Below, one piece after another: positions 1-8,403 of a stretch of 32,770 nt of DNA. The notes under the pieces are model-generated. The model was given only the letters and a program-made list of their open reading frames with translations, had not been told where the DNA came from and searched no databases. Each line of letters begins with the position of its first letter. The first letter of the stretch is position 1. The stretch is from CAZOVK01 sp964583165 (GTDB taxonomy: Bacteria > Bacillota > Clostridia > Lachnospirales > WRAX01): the NCBI GenBank assembly GCA_964583165.1, contig CAZOVK010000021.1, forward strand, positions 1-32,770, read 5' to 3'. Made by a program: the position numbers and the translations under genes.

Positions 1-16
1 AAGGCTCATTAGGCGT

Positions 17-33
17 TTGTGAATCATTCACAA
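17..33. promoter_or_regulatory. Perfect 17-bp palindrome, possible operator
   Basis: TTGTGAAT-C-ATTCACAA is a perfect inverted repeat with 8-bp arms around one central base. One arm (ATTCACAA) recurs at 80-87. There is no T-run after it, so an intrinsic terminator is unlikely. A dimeric regulator site upstream of the pilus promoter is the simplest reading, but the binding protein is unknown. Confidence 0.4.
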
Positions 34-113
34 TATCAAATCACCCGCTATAATTCAGAATTATTTATAAAGATTAAATATTCACAATCGCTCCGTTAAC
101 CAAGCTTAACAGG

Positions 114-142
114 TTGACAAATGAGATTATCTGTGTTATTGT
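114..142 (+). promoter_or_regulatory. Candidate sigma-A type promoter for the pil operon
   Basis: TTGACA at 114-119 (perfect -35), a 17-nt spacer, then TATTGT at 137-142 (4 of 6 to the -10 consensus). It sits directly after the inverted repeat GTTAA/TTAAC at 95-110. The start of transcription would fall near 149, giving a pilB leader of about 230 nt. The -10 match is only moderate. Confidence 0.45.
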
Positions 143-297
143 TTTCATATAACTGTAGACAAGTGACCCATTTACGTTACAGAGGTTTTATACATTTAGG
201 CTTATAAGTATTTTTTGCGGTTTAGACTTTTATGGGTAAATTTGGTGTACTTCGTATACTATACTTATAAGATGACAGCAGACACATGGAAAGATTG

Positions 298-353
298 CGG
301 CGTATTAAACTGAATCACTGAACATAAACATCACATCGGCGTATTGACTGAAT
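298..353 (+). repeat. Imperfect direct repeat in the pilB leader
   Basis: CGGCGTATTAAACTGAAT at 298-315 is repeated as CGGCGTATTGACTGAAT at 337-353, with a period of 39. The second copy can fold with the sequence after it (GCGTATT at 339-345 with AATAACGC at 351-358, one bulged base) just ahead of the ribosome binding site at 370-374. This could be a regulatory protein or RNA site, but no known family is recognised. Confidence 0.5.
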
Positions 354-382
354 AACGCATTAATAGTATGGAGGGGCTGCCC

Positions 383-2083
383 ATGGCTGCGACGGTAACA
401 GCGGCATCTAAGTTACGGCTTGGCGAGGTGCTAATTGAGGCGGGGTACATAACTGAGGAACAGTTAAATTTCGCGCTCGGGCTTCAAAAATCTCAAACAG
501 GCAAAAAGCGTCTGGGCGAAGTGCTGATAGAAAACAATATCATAACCGAAGACAGACTGCTTACGGCGCTGGCTAAGCGTCTTAACATCAAATATGTGTC
601 TATGAGTGACGCTCCTGTTGATTTGCAAGCAGTGGCGAAGATACCTAAGAATGTGGCAAACAAATATTGCCTCATCGCCGTCAGCATTGAGCGTTTTGTT
701 TTGCGCATAAACATCAACGACCCGCTTGATTACTACGCGATTGAGGACATAAAGCTCATAACGGGTATGCAGCTTGAAGTTCAAATCTGCAAGAAGTCCG
801 AAATATTAAAGGCCATCAGCGAACACTACTCCGAAATCGAAACCCAAAAAGCGGCGCATGGCGCTAACGAAACAGCAACTCAAACCAGTGCGTTAGCATA
901 TGTTGACATATCTGAAGGCGCAGACGACACACCAGTCGTTACGCTCATTAACTCTACATTATATAAGGCTCATAGCGCGGGCGCAAGTGACATACATATA
1001 GAACCGTTTGAAAGTAACACAAGTGTGAGAATCCGTGTTGACGGTCAGATTGTTGATTATTTATCGCTGTCGGGCTCTCTGCATAATTCGATTGTAGCGC
1101 GTATAAAGATTCTGTCAGGTCTTGACATAGCCGAAAAACGTGTGCCCCAAGACGGTCACTTCCGCGCTAAGTTGCAAGACATTGAAATCAATGTGCGTGT
1201 TTCAACATTGCCGACAGTATACGGTGAAAAAATCGTCTTACGTTTCATGAGCCAAAGCAGCGTTTTAGATAACGCCTCAACCTTCGGCATGGAAAAAGAC
1301 GATTATGAGCTTATGTTGAGGATATTGCGCGTACCCAACGGGTTGATTTACATAACAGGCCCAACAGGTAGCGGCAAAACCACAACCCTCTATATGATTA
1401 TGGAGATGCTCGCCAAACGACACGTCAATATTTCGACTATCGAAGACCCTGTAGAAAAGAACCTAGCTAAAATCAACCAAACACAGATAAACCCATTGGC
1501 GGGGCTTACGTTTGACTCGGGGCTTCGTTCGATATTGCGTCAAGACCCTGATATCATCATGATTGGTGAAACGCGTGACGCCGAAACGGCCAGTATATCG
1601 GTACGCGCCGCGCTCACAGGGCATTTGGTGCTTTCGTCACTGCATACAAACGATTCTGTATCGGCTATTGTGCGTTTGCTTGATATGGGCGTTGAAGATT
1701 ATTTGCTTGCGAACTCGCTGACGGGTGTTGTCGCCCAACGTCTGGTCAAGAAAATCTGCCCCTATTGCGAAGAAGAATACACGCCGACAGACAGCGAGAT
1801 GGAAGCACTGGGCGGGGTAGAAATAACAAAACTCAGACACGGCAAGGGCTGTCATAACTGCAACAACACAGGTTATAAGGGCAGAGTGGCCGTTCACGAG
1901 ATTTTAGCTGTGGATACGAGAATCCGCAATATGATAGCAAGAAAGTCACCCACAGAAGAAATCTATGCCTATGTTAAAGAGAGTAACAAGCTCAAAGGCC
2001 TACAACAGAGCCTGTTAAAGCTTGTAGTAGAAGGAAAGACCACGATTGAAGAGCTCCTCAAACTGACCTACTTCGTGGAATAA
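383..2083 (+). CDS. pilB: Type IV pilus assembly ATPase PilB
   Basis: Cytoplasmic hexameric motor ATPase of the GspE/PilB family that powers pilin polymerisation at the PilC platform. The 566-aa protein has an N-terminal MshEN/GSPII_E region (about residues 10-165), then the ATPase core with Walker A GPTGSGKT at 326-333 and Walker B-like DPDIIMIGE at 388-396. A zinc-binding four-cysteine knuckle typical of PilB/GspE follows (C459, C462, C490, C493). The ATG at 383 is chosen over an in-frame ATG at 368 because GGAGG at 370-374 lies 8 nt before it and would be inside the longer reading. It is the first gene of the pilus operon; pilT follows after 33 nt. The identification is very secure. Confidence 0.96.
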   Translation: MAATVTAASKLRLGEVLIEAGYITEEQLNFALGLQKSQTGKKRLGEVLIENNIITEDRLLTALAKRLNIKYVSMSDAPVDLQAVAKIPKNVANKYCLIAVSIERFVLRININDPLDYYAIEDIKLITGMQLEVQICKKSEILKAISEHYSEIETQKAAHGANETATQTSALAYVDISEGADDTPVVTLINSTLYKAHSAGASDIHIEPFESNTSVRIRVDGQIVDYLSLSGSLHNSIVARIKILSGLDIAEKRVPQDGHFRAKLQDIEINVRVSTLPTVYGEKIVLRFMSQSSVLDNASTFGMEKDDYELMLRILRVPNGLIYITGPTGSGKTTTLYMIMEMLAKRHVNISTIEDPVEKNLAKINQTQINPLAGLTFDSGLRSILRQDPDIIMIGETRDAETASISVRAALTGHLVLSSLHTNDSVSAIVRLLDMGVEDYLLANSLTGVVAQRLVKKICPYCEEEYTPTDSEMEALGGVEITKLRHGKGCHNCNNTGYKGRVAVHEILAVDTRIRNMIARKSPTEEIYAYVKESNKLKGLQQSLLKLVVEGKTTIEELLKLTYFVE

Positions 2084-2116
2084 GCACTTTTATAAACCGA
2101 AAAATGGAGGTAACGC

Positions 2117-3172
2117 TTGAATATCAAGGAACTGCTTCTAACAGCAAGAAATAGACGCGCCAGCGACATTCACCTAACGATGGACAGAAACCCTGTCTTT
2201 CGCATGGATGGCTCACTTGTCGATACAGAGTTTCAGCTCACGGTATCAGAAAAAATCGCGCTCATTCGCGAACTTTTGGATGATGAGCAGAAGAAACACC
2301 TAGATAACGGCGGCGACGTAGATATGTGTTACGCTTTAGAGGGTAATCTCCGTCACCGTGTCAACGTGTTCCACCAACAAAAGAAACTCGCGGCTACCAT
2401 ACGTATCATTAACGACAATACGCCGACCTTTGAAGAGCTGAACCTACCCGAAGTGCTGAGAACCTTGGCGAACGAACCCCGCGGGCTTATTCTCGTGACA
2501 GGGCCAACGGGTAGCGGCAAGTCAACGACCTTGGCGGCGATGATTGATTACATAAACCAAAACAAAGCATGTCATATTTTGACTGTCGAAGACCCTGTAG
2601 AATATGTCTACAAACAAAAAAAGGCCCTCATTCACCAACGTGATGTCGGCACAGACGTAGGCAGTTTCGCGGGCGCGTTAAGAAGTGCCATGCGTGAAGA
2701 CCCCGACGTAATTCTCGTCGGCGAGATGCGCGATTATGAAACCATATCGGCGGCTGTCACAGCAGCTGAAACGGGGCATTTGGTATTATCAACCCTACAC
2801 ACAACGGGCGCAGCTATGACGATTGACCGTATCATAGACGTTTTCCCGCCACATAACCAACAGCAGATTCGCACACAGTTAGCGAGCGTCTTAAAAGGCG
2901 TTATTACGCAGACACTGATACCGAAAGCCACGGGCAAAGGGCGCGTCGCCGCGTTCGAAATCATGCTCGGCACAGACGCGGTTCTGAACCTAATACGCGA
3001 AAACAAATGTCACCAGCTCAATTCAACGATTCAAACAGGTTCGCGACAGGGCATGATTCTGCTCGACGCATACCTAGCCAAACTCGTAAATCAAGGCGCT
3101 ATCACAAGAGAAGCCGCCCTAGAAAAGGCGACAAACAAGAATGAGTTCCTATCATCAATCGGCAGAATGTAG
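2117..3172 (+). CDS. pilT: Twitching motility/retraction ATPase PilT
   Basis: Retraction ATPase that disassembles the pilus, driving twitching and DNA uptake in organisms where it has been studied. The 351-aa protein has an N-terminal PAS-like region containing the family signature ASDIHLT, Walker A GPTGSGKST at 129-137, Walker B-like DPDVILVGE at 195-203, and the PilT-type AVLNLIRE stretch near the C-terminus (compare AIRNLIRE in classical PilT). It lacks the four-cysteine knuckle of PilB, which separates the two motors. The start is TTG at 2117, supported by GGAGG at 2106-2110 with 6-nt spacing and by the family-like N-terminus NIKELL. Length is normal for PilT. Its presence implies dynamic rather than static pili. 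Confidence 0.95.
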   Translation: MNIKELLLTARNRRASDIHLTMDRNPVFRMDGSLVDTEFQLTVSEKIALIRELLDDEQKKHLDNGGDVDMCYALEGNLRHRVNVFHQQKKLAATIRIINDNTPTFEELNLPEVLRTLANEPRGLILVTGPTGSGKSTTLAAMIDYINQNKACHILTVEDPVEYVYKQKKALIHQRDVGTDVGSFAGALRSAMREDPDVILVGEMRDYETISAAVTAAETGHLVLSTLHTTGAAMTIDRIIDVFPPHNQQQIRTQLASVLKGVITQTLIPKATGKGRVAAFEIMLGTDAVLNLIRENKCHQLNSTIQTGSRQGMILLDAYLAKLVNQGAITREAALEKATNKNEFLSSIGRM

Positions 3173-3319
3173 GCTCGGAAACTCAATCTGTGTATAAGCC
3201 TTGGTGCATGGGCTTCTACTATAAAATGCTTTTTAAGGAGAGCCGCGTTATCTCAATCAAGCGCGTCAATCCTTAATACGCATTGAAACCAAATAACATC
3301 TTAAGGAGATGACTGTTCT
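3173..3319 (+). other. pilT-pilA intergenic leader
   Basis: A 147-nt gap, the longest inside the pilus operon. It contains a short inverted repeat AAGCC/GGCTT (near 3197-3216), an AT-rich TATAAAAT stretch around 3220-3227 without a well-spaced -35, and an extra AAGGAG (3234-3239) that precedes no good start. It may hold a separate promoter or processing site that lets the major pilin be made in excess, but no strong element is provable. Confidence 0.4.
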
Positions 3320-3778
3320 ATGAACAAATTAGTAGCAATGAAAAACAGCGTTAAAAACCGCAAAGGTTTCACGCTTGTTGAATTGATTATCGTTATGGTA
3401 ATCATCGCTATCTTGGCGGCGGCGCTTATCCCGACAATGATGGGGTATGTGAACGATGCTAGAAGAACAGCGTATACAGCGACAGCCCGTGCTTATTATG
3501 TAGCGGCTACGTCTGTAGTGACGAAGTATAGCGCAGACGGTGCAGTAGCAGCTACTATCAATGCTGGTGCTGTTACTGCTTGGACGGTTGGAGGTACTGC
3601 TAACGCAGCTGCGCTAACAAACTGGAATGATTTAACACTTGGGTTACCTCTATCAATAACAACCATAACTGTAACAAATAATGTAGTTACACAGGTTGTA
3701 TACACAGCACCGGATAATGTGGTAGTGACAATCGATTATAATCCAACCACTGGTAGATCTACTATTGCCTATTCTTAA
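3320..3778 (+). CDS. pilA: Major type IV prepilin (PilA-like)
   Basis: 152-aa class III signal-peptide protein, likely the main pilus subunit. The positively charged leader ends in RKG; PilD would cut between G16 and F17 to give mature FTLVELIIVM..., with the conserved Glu at mature position 5 and a hydrophobic helix over about residues 17-38. The rest is a small, Ala/Thr/Val-rich globular domain without cysteines, so no disulfide-bonded D-region as in many diderm pilins. AAGGAG at 3303-3308 precedes the ATG by 11 nt. Position between the two ATPases and the second prepilin, plus its own long leader, suggests it is the abundant subunit, but major versus minor is inferred from context. Confidence 0.88.
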   Translation: MNKLVAMKNSVKNRKGFTLVELIIVMVIIAILAAALIPTMMGYVNDARRTAYTATARAYYVAATSVVTKYSADGAVAATINAGAVTAWTVGGTANAAALTNWNDLTLGLPLSITTITVTNNVVTQVVYTAPDNVVVTIDYNPTTGRSTIAYS

Positions 3779-3818
3779 TAGCTAGTGAGTAGTATAATAT
3801 TATTTGAGGACTAACACC

Positions 3819-4295
3819 ATGCGTAACCAAAAAGGGTTTTCACTAACTGAGTTACTGATAGTCATAGCGGTATTAGCCTTCGTGATTCTGTTGCTTGTGC
3901 CACCTATTATGGAGAATATCTATAAGGCACAGGGTACAGTTCAGGTCTCTAAGGCGCGCGTGGTGTTTGTCTCCGCCGAATCTGTTATGATATACAGTCA
4001 GGCATGGTCGGTGAAAATCACTGATGAAGACTATATGCTGGGGCTAACAGGCGTTGTGAATGACGCGGCGAACCCTTCAGCTACTATGGTTTCTGAGAAA
4101 TTGGTTGAGTTGAATGCACCCGATTTGACCTTCTCAGAAAAGCCACAGGAAGATGCGGCGACAGTAAGCTTCACCGTGAAGAACGGGCGTATCGAAAGCA
4201 TGGTTTACGAAACCATATCCTATGGCAAGTTGTTTACTGTCACGATAAATAAGGGTAGTGGGCAAGCAGAGCTCAAATACTCAAATCTGCCATAG
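3819..4295 (+). CDS. Second type IV prepilin / pseudopilin
   Basis: 158-aa prepilin-like protein with a very short leader MRNQKG and predicted PilD cleavage between G6 and F7 (mature FSLTELLIVI..., Glu at position 5). The helix contains a double proline (LLLVPPIMENIY), deeper than the single proline usual in major pilins. The C-terminal domain is acidic and differs from the first prepilin. The ATG at 3819 is preferred over an upstream in-frame TTG at 3804, because TGAGGA at 3805-3810 is the ribosome binding site for the former. It could be a minor pilin that primes assembly or decorates the tip; no specific minor-pilin family is recognised. Confidence 0.82.
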   Translation: MRNQKGFSLTELLIVIAVLAFVILLLVPPIMENIYKAQGTVQVSKARVVFVSAESVMIYSQAWSVKITDEDYMLGLTGVVNDAANPSATMVSEKLVELNAPDLTFSEKPQEDAATVSFTVKNGRIESMVYETISYGKLFTVTINKGSGQAELKYSNLP

Positions 4296-4301
4296 GGCAT
4301 A

Positions 4302-4347
4302 ATCCGGCTCCTCGTTTTTGAGTAATCGGGGCGCCGGATAATCTTTT
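4302..4347 (+). terminator. Hairpin between prepilin and pilD genes, attenuator-like
   Basis: Arms 4302-4314 (ATCCGGCTCCTCG) and 4327-4339 (CGGGGCGCCGGAT) pair over 13 positions with one wobble and one mismatch, loop 12 nt, followed by the short T-run CTTTT. The tail is weak, so partial termination or mRNA-end protection is more likely than a full stop. That would keep pilin mRNA more abundant than that of the membrane machinery downstream. Confidence 0.55.
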
Positions 4348-4363
4348 GAACGGGAAGAATTGA

Positions 4364-5131
4364 ATGATTGACATTGTATTGATGCCCATTTATGTTTGGC
4401 TGGCTGTGTTTGGGCTGTGTATCGGCAGTTTTATGAATGTCGTGGTTTATAGGCTTCCCGAGGGCAAGTTTTTCAGCCAATCACGTTCGTTCTGCCCCGC
4501 GTGTGGTACGACACTTAGATGGATGGATTTGTTACCCGTAGTAAGTTATGTTCTCTTGAAAGGTAAATGCAGATATTGCGGCGGGCGTATATCGGTGCGT
4601 TATCCGCTGGTTGAGGCGTTTTGCGGTTTTTTGGCTGTGTTCTGTTTTATGCGCTTTGGTTTTGACTGGAAAACTCCTCTGGTTTTTGCCGTTTTGATGA
4701 TTTTAGTTGCTGTTACGTTAATCGATTTTGATACTATGGAGATACCCGATTCGCTCGTGATTGCCTTAATACCATTAGCTTTGGCGGGTATTTGGTGCTA
4801 TCGCGATATTTCGTTATTGGAGCGTATAATTGGTTTTTTTGTAATAAGCTTGCCACTGACAGTAATTACTGTTATAATTAAAGATGCCTTTGGAGGCGGC
4901 GATATCAAGCTTATGGCCGTTTGTGGCTTCTTGTTGGGTTGGAAGTTTACGTTGTTGGCGTTTGTCGTGTCGCTGATTCTCGGTGGCGGTGTTGCAGTCT
5001 ATCTGCTTATCAGCAAGAAAAGCAGAGCGGGCGCTCATATGGCTTTTGGCCCGTATCTGTGCGTAGGTCTTGCTCTGGCCTTGTTCTTTGGAAACGAAAT
5101 TATAAGTGCTTACTTGAGTCTTTTTATTTGA
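4364..5131 (+). CDS. pilD: Prepilin peptidase / N-methyltransferase PilD
   Basis: Polytopic membrane aspartyl protease (A24 family) that cleaves the prepilin leader and methylates the new N-terminal Phe. The 255-aa protein has the N-terminal methylase-type domain with a CxxC...CxxC zinc set (C44, C47, C69, C72), then the A24 core with the first catalytic Asp in LIDFDTMEIPD (D121 or D123) and the second in FGGGD (D180). About eight hydrophobic segments are visible. GGGAAG at 4352-4357 precedes the ATG. Two substrates, the prepilins at 3320 and 3819, are encoded directly upstream. All key residues are present, so it should be bifunctional. Confidence 0.95.
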   Translation: MIDIVLMPIYVWLAVFGLCIGSFMNVVVYRLPEGKFFSQSRSFCPACGTTLRWMDLLPVVSYVLLKGKCRYCGGRISVRYPLVEAFCGFLAVFCFMRFGFDWKTPLVFAVLMILVAVTLIDFDTMEIPDSLVIALIPLALAGIWCYRDISLLERIIGFFVISLPLTVITVIIKDAFGGGDIKLMAVCGFLLGWKFTLLAFVVSLILGGGVAVYLLISKKSRAGAHMAFGPYLCVGLALALFFGNEIISAYLSLFI

Positions 5132-5147
5132 TGGGTTGGTGGGGAAC

Positions 5148-6338
5148 ATGCCAAAATATGCTTACACGGCTCTCGACTTGCGCAACAAGAAAACGCGCGG
5201 CACGGTTGATGCGAGAGATGACGCCGATTTAAGGAGAATATTAAGGAATCAAGAGTTGGTTCCTATACAATACAGGGTTTTAGAGGGCAAGCAAACTGGC
5301 TATCGTCTAAAAGCGAATGAGGTAGCCGAGTTTTCGCGCCAGCTTGCAAGTATGCTCGGCAGTGGTATTACATTGGCGCGTTCGATGGAGATTGTGAAAG
5401 ACCGCGACATGAAGCCACAGCTAAAACTCATTTATGGCAAGCTATACGCAGACGTTATGCAGGGTCATACGTTGTCAGAGGCTATGGCTCGTCAACCGAG
5501 GGCGTTCCCGGAACTTTTGGTTAATATGTATGCATCGGGTGAGGCGAGTGGTCAGCTTGAACGTGTCGCTATAAAAATGGCGGTTCATTATGAGAAAGAG
5601 CACAAGCTCAACGGCAAGGTACAACAGGCAATGACATACCCGACGATACTGTTTGTGTTAACTATCGCCGTGGTCATGATTATCTTTACACAAATTCTGC
5701 CTAAGTTCTTCGATTTGTTTGAGGGTATGGACCTTCCGATGATTACACAGGCGGTTATGGGCATTAGTAAGTTTCTGCAAAGCTATTGGTATTGGGTGAT
5801 TATAGCCATACTGATTTTGATTGCGCTATTCAGATATTTCGTAAGTATTTATAAAGTTCGACTTATTTTTGACAGAATGAAACTGCGTTTCCCCGTTATC
5901 GGCAAGCTTTTAAGGATTATCGCCACGGCAAGATTCGCGCGTACATTGTCATCTTTGTATTCCAGCGGTCTTTCGATGATTAGCGCGCTTGAGATAACAT
6001 CATCGATTGTGGGTAACAAGTTCATTGAAGGTCAGTTTGCAAATGTCATTAAAAATATAAGAAACGGTGAGCCTTTATCGAATTCAATTGAGGCGGTTCA
6101 TGGTTTCGATAAAAAACTCTCAACCACCATTCTTATCGGCGAAGAATCGGGGCGGTTAGACACAATGCTTGAGTCTGTGTCTGAATCTTTTGACTATGAG
6201 GCAGAGCAGGCGACGACTAAGCTTGTCGCTCTCGTCGAGCCGGTTATGCTGGTCGTTATGGCTCTCATAATCGGTAGCATCATGATTGCCGTAATGTTGC
6301 CCATGTTGTCACTTTACCAGAACGTCGCTAATATGTAG
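5148..6338 (+). CDS. pilC: Type IV pilus inner-membrane platform protein PilC
   Basis: Integral membrane platform of the GspF/PilC family on which PilB and PilT act. The 396-aa protein begins with the family-typical MPKYAYTALD and contains two repeated GSPII_F domains (about residues 60-180 and 260-385) with hydrophobic segments at the end of the first domain, in the middle and at the C-terminus (LVVMALIIGSIMIAVMLPML). Conserved glycine-rich ASGEASGQLE and the matching IGEESGRLD in the second repeat are visible. The ATG at 5148 has a GGTGG site 5 nt upstream; an in-frame TTG at 5136 has none. It starts 16 nt after pilD. Confidence 0.95.
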   Translation: MPKYAYTALDLRNKKTRGTVDARDDADLRRILRNQELVPIQYRVLEGKQTGYRLKANEVAEFSRQLASMLGSGITLARSMEIVKDRDMKPQLKLIYGKLYADVMQGHTLSEAMARQPRAFPELLVNMYASGEASGQLERVAIKMAVHYEKEHKLNGKVQQAMTYPTILFVLTIAVVMIIFTQILPKFFDLFEGMDLPMITQAVMGISKFLQSYWYWVIIAILILIALFRYFVSIYKVRLIFDRMKLRFPVIGKLLRIIATARFARTLSSLYSSGLSMISALEITSSIVGNKFIEGQFANVIKNIRNGEPLSNSIEAVHGFDKKLSTTILIGEESGRLDTMLESVSESFDYEAEQATTKLVALVEPVMLVVMALIIGSIMIAVMLPMLSLYQNVANM

Positions 6339-6364
6339 GAACTATAGAAGCGGAGGGTTGGACA

Positions 6365-7810
6365 TTGAAATCATCTATTTACATATCGCCTGAACAAATA
6401 GAAATAATCGGGTATATCGGTAAGGGCAGAGGTATTGTTGTCAAAGAAGTTCTCTCACGCGAGTTGCCCGAAGGTGTTATCATTAACGGTAAGATTACCG
6501 ATGCGGGTCAACTGCTTGAAGTTATTAGGTATTTACGCGCCCATAAGCCCGAGTTTTTTATATCCCCTACTCTCATTGTAGACGGAAGCAGTATTGTTTC
6601 AAAACGTATAGCGGTCCCTAAGCTTAGTAAGAAGCAGTATCAACGGCTGATTCATGATGATTTCGCCGATACCGCTGATAACATTGACGAGCTGGTTTGC
6701 GGATATCAAGAGGTCGATAGCCTTGACTCATCGCAAACGGCGATATTGGCTTGCGCTACAGCCAAAGAGAATGTAGAGAGTTACGTTTCTGTATTCAAGG
6801 AAGCCGGCGTCAGAATAAAAGCTATTCGCGTGGGTGTTCAATCGGTTATAAACTACGTTGCTAGCAGGGCTGATTTTCATAAAAAATGTGTTGTCATTAA
6901 CATAGTGGACGGCGTTACCATGCTTTCGATGATTTTTGACAACGGGACGAATGTCTTTGTTTCGAGAACAAGACTCTACACCGAAGATTATGAAGAGTTT
7001 GTACAGAGATTGCAGGAGAATTTGTCGGGTCTTGTTCAGTTTAACCGTTCCCAGAAGTTCGGCGATATAGCGTGCAGCTATTATCTGGGGCTTTCTAACG
7101 AGGATGTGGCGCTGTTAAACGAGATAAACCCACATTCAGATGTCAGAATAGAAAAACTGAACCTTGCGGGCAGTATCAATTCGAATATTGAATTGTCGAA
7201 CAAGACACATCTGTCGGTTCTGGGGGCGATGTTGCCCGACAGCAGTATCGATTTTATCAACAGTATCAAGCAACTCGAAAAGCTCAAAAAACGTGAGCGC
7301 CCCAAGCGTTACTGGATTCCTGTCATAATAGGTACTGTTGTGTTATTGGCTATCCCATCGGCTTATTTGTTTTACGCGTCAAGCCAGATTTACAAGGAGA
7401 TAGCCGAAATCAACGACTATATGCAGAACCCAGATATTGTCGCGAAGTCAGAAGCAATAGACAAAATCATAGCAGAAACCGCACATATTACGGATATTGC
7501 AACACAAAGGGAACTAAACAACAAGGCGGACAACAGGCTACCTGATATTACTAATCAAGTCTTGGATTTGATAACAACAACTCTCACTGAAAAGACAACG
7601 GTTACTACGCTGGCGTTCGATGAGAAAACGGGTATAATCCGCGTCAGTGCTTACAGCGCCACAGAGCGCGATTCGGCGGCATATGTTGAAGAGATAAAGA
7701 AAAGCAAGCTGATTGACAGCGTAAGTTATAAAGGTTACAACCACGGCAACGAAGGACAATTCATTTTCTCTATTGACGTAAAGCTTAGTGTTGAGGAGGA
7801 AAACCAATGA
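6365..7810 (+). CDS. pilMN: PilM-PilN fusion, pilus alignment protein
   Basis: 481-aa protein that joins two normally separate subunits. Residues 1 to about 290 look like the actin-like cytoplasmic PilM. A PilN-type entry peptide follows (SIDFINSIKQLEK, about 294-306, comparable to the INLLP motif by which PilN docks onto PilM), then one transmembrane helix (about 317-338) and an extracytoplasmic PilN-like domain to the end (the last 80 residues alternate strand and helix). TTG start at 6365 with GGAGG 8 nt upstream. It overlaps pilO by 4 nt, implying translational coupling. Such a PilMN fusion is known in Clostridioides difficile, so the architecture is not unique. The PilM Walker-type nucleotide motifs are poorly conserved by eye. 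Confidence 0.85.
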   Translation: MKSSIYISPEQIEIIGYIGKGRGIVVKEVLSRELPEGVIINGKITDAGQLLEVIRYLRAHKPEFFISPTLIVDGSSIVSKRIAVPKLSKKQYQRLIHDDFADTADNIDELVCGYQEVDSLDSSQTAILACATAKENVESYVSVFKEAGVRIKAIRVGVQSVINYVASRADFHKKCVVINIVDGVTMLSMIFDNGTNVFVSRTRLYTEDYEEFVQRLQENLSGLVQFNRSQKFGDIACSYYLGLSNEDVALLNEINPHSDVRIEKLNLAGSINSNIELSNKTHLSVLGAMLPDSSIDFINSIKQLEKLKKRERPKRYWIPVIIGTVVLLAIPSAYLFYASSQIYKEIAEINDYMQNPDIVAKSEAIDKIIAETAHITDIATQRELNNKADNRLPDITNQVLDLITTTLTEKTTVTTLAFDEKTGIIRVSAYSATERDSAAYVEEIKKSKLIDSVSYKGYNHGNEGQFIFSIDVKLSVEEENQ

Positions 7811-8394
7811 AATCTGGACTTAGCAAGAGAGAGAAACTATTGATACTGATAGTTGCGGTTATACTTATCCTGTTTGTAGGTCTACAGTTTGTGATTGCTC
7901 CGCTTTATAACAACTTTATCGCGAAAACTAACGAACTGAGTGAGTTACGCACCGAAAAAGAGATGTTAGACAACAAACTGGCGAACGAAGCCACAGCCAG
8001 AGCAAAACACGAAACCGCACTTAAAGATTATGAAGATATCAAGTTAATCTATAAGACGGCATTGGCAAACGAGGATATGGACCATCTGTTGACAGGTTTA
8101 TGCTTAGAGAGCGGGTTATCCCCCATGACACTGGGTATCTCCGACTCTAAACCTCTTACGCCTATAACCAATGATAAACAAGCAGGTTCAGAAGTAATAG
8201 CCGCGTTTTCGGCAACAGAGGCTACAATGACTCTAAACGGCAGTTATAACTCCGTGAAAACTCTGATAACTAAGGTCGAAGGCATGGAATCACTACGTAT
8301 CACCCGTCTTTCGCTATCCAATAAGGACGAAAACGGCGGGATTAGTGTTGGGTTTAAATTGACGATGCTTAATGAGTCACCCGATATTGATTAA
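7807..8394 (+). CDS. pilO: PilO-like pilus alignment subunit
   Basis: 195-aa bitopic protein: short cytoplasmic tail, one transmembrane helix (about residues 10-32), a coiled-coil segment rich in Glu/Lys/Leu (about 37-85), and a small extracytoplasmic domain. This is the topology of PilO, which dimerises with PilN to form the alignment complex between platform and cell surface. It starts inside the stop of pilMN (ATGA) with GGAGGA just before. No pilP or pilQ follows; the operon ends here at a strong hairpin. The assignment rests on topology and position more than on sequence motifs, because PilO diverges quickly. Confidence 0.8.
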   Translation: MKSGLSKREKLLILIVAVILILFVGLQFVIAPLYNNFIAKTNELSELRTEKEMLDNKLANEATARAKHETALKDYEDIKLIYKTALANEDMDHLLTGLCLESGLSPMTLGISDSKPLTPITNDKQAGSEVIAAFSATEATMTLNGSYNSVKTLITKVEGMESLRITRLSLSNKDENGGISVGFKLTMLNESPDID

Positions 8395-8403
8395 GTTTAG
8401 CGT

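Larger units (their letters stand above)
1..382. other. Gene-free leader upstream of pilB
   Basis: No convincing coding region is seen here. The stretch is AT-rich and holds a perfect palindrome (17-33) with a repeated half-site (80-87), an inverted repeat GTTAA/TTAAC (95-99 and 106-110), a promoter candidate (114-142), and an imperfect direct repeat (298-315 and 337-353) ending just before the pilB ribosome binding site. If the promoter candidate is right, the pilB mRNA has a leader of over 200 nt. The left window edge may also cut off the end of an upstream gene or its regulatory region. Confidence 0.7.

Noticed and set aside
4921..5232. A 103-codon frame spanning pilD and pilC
   Set aside because: It is a shadow frame over two secure genes with no start signal.
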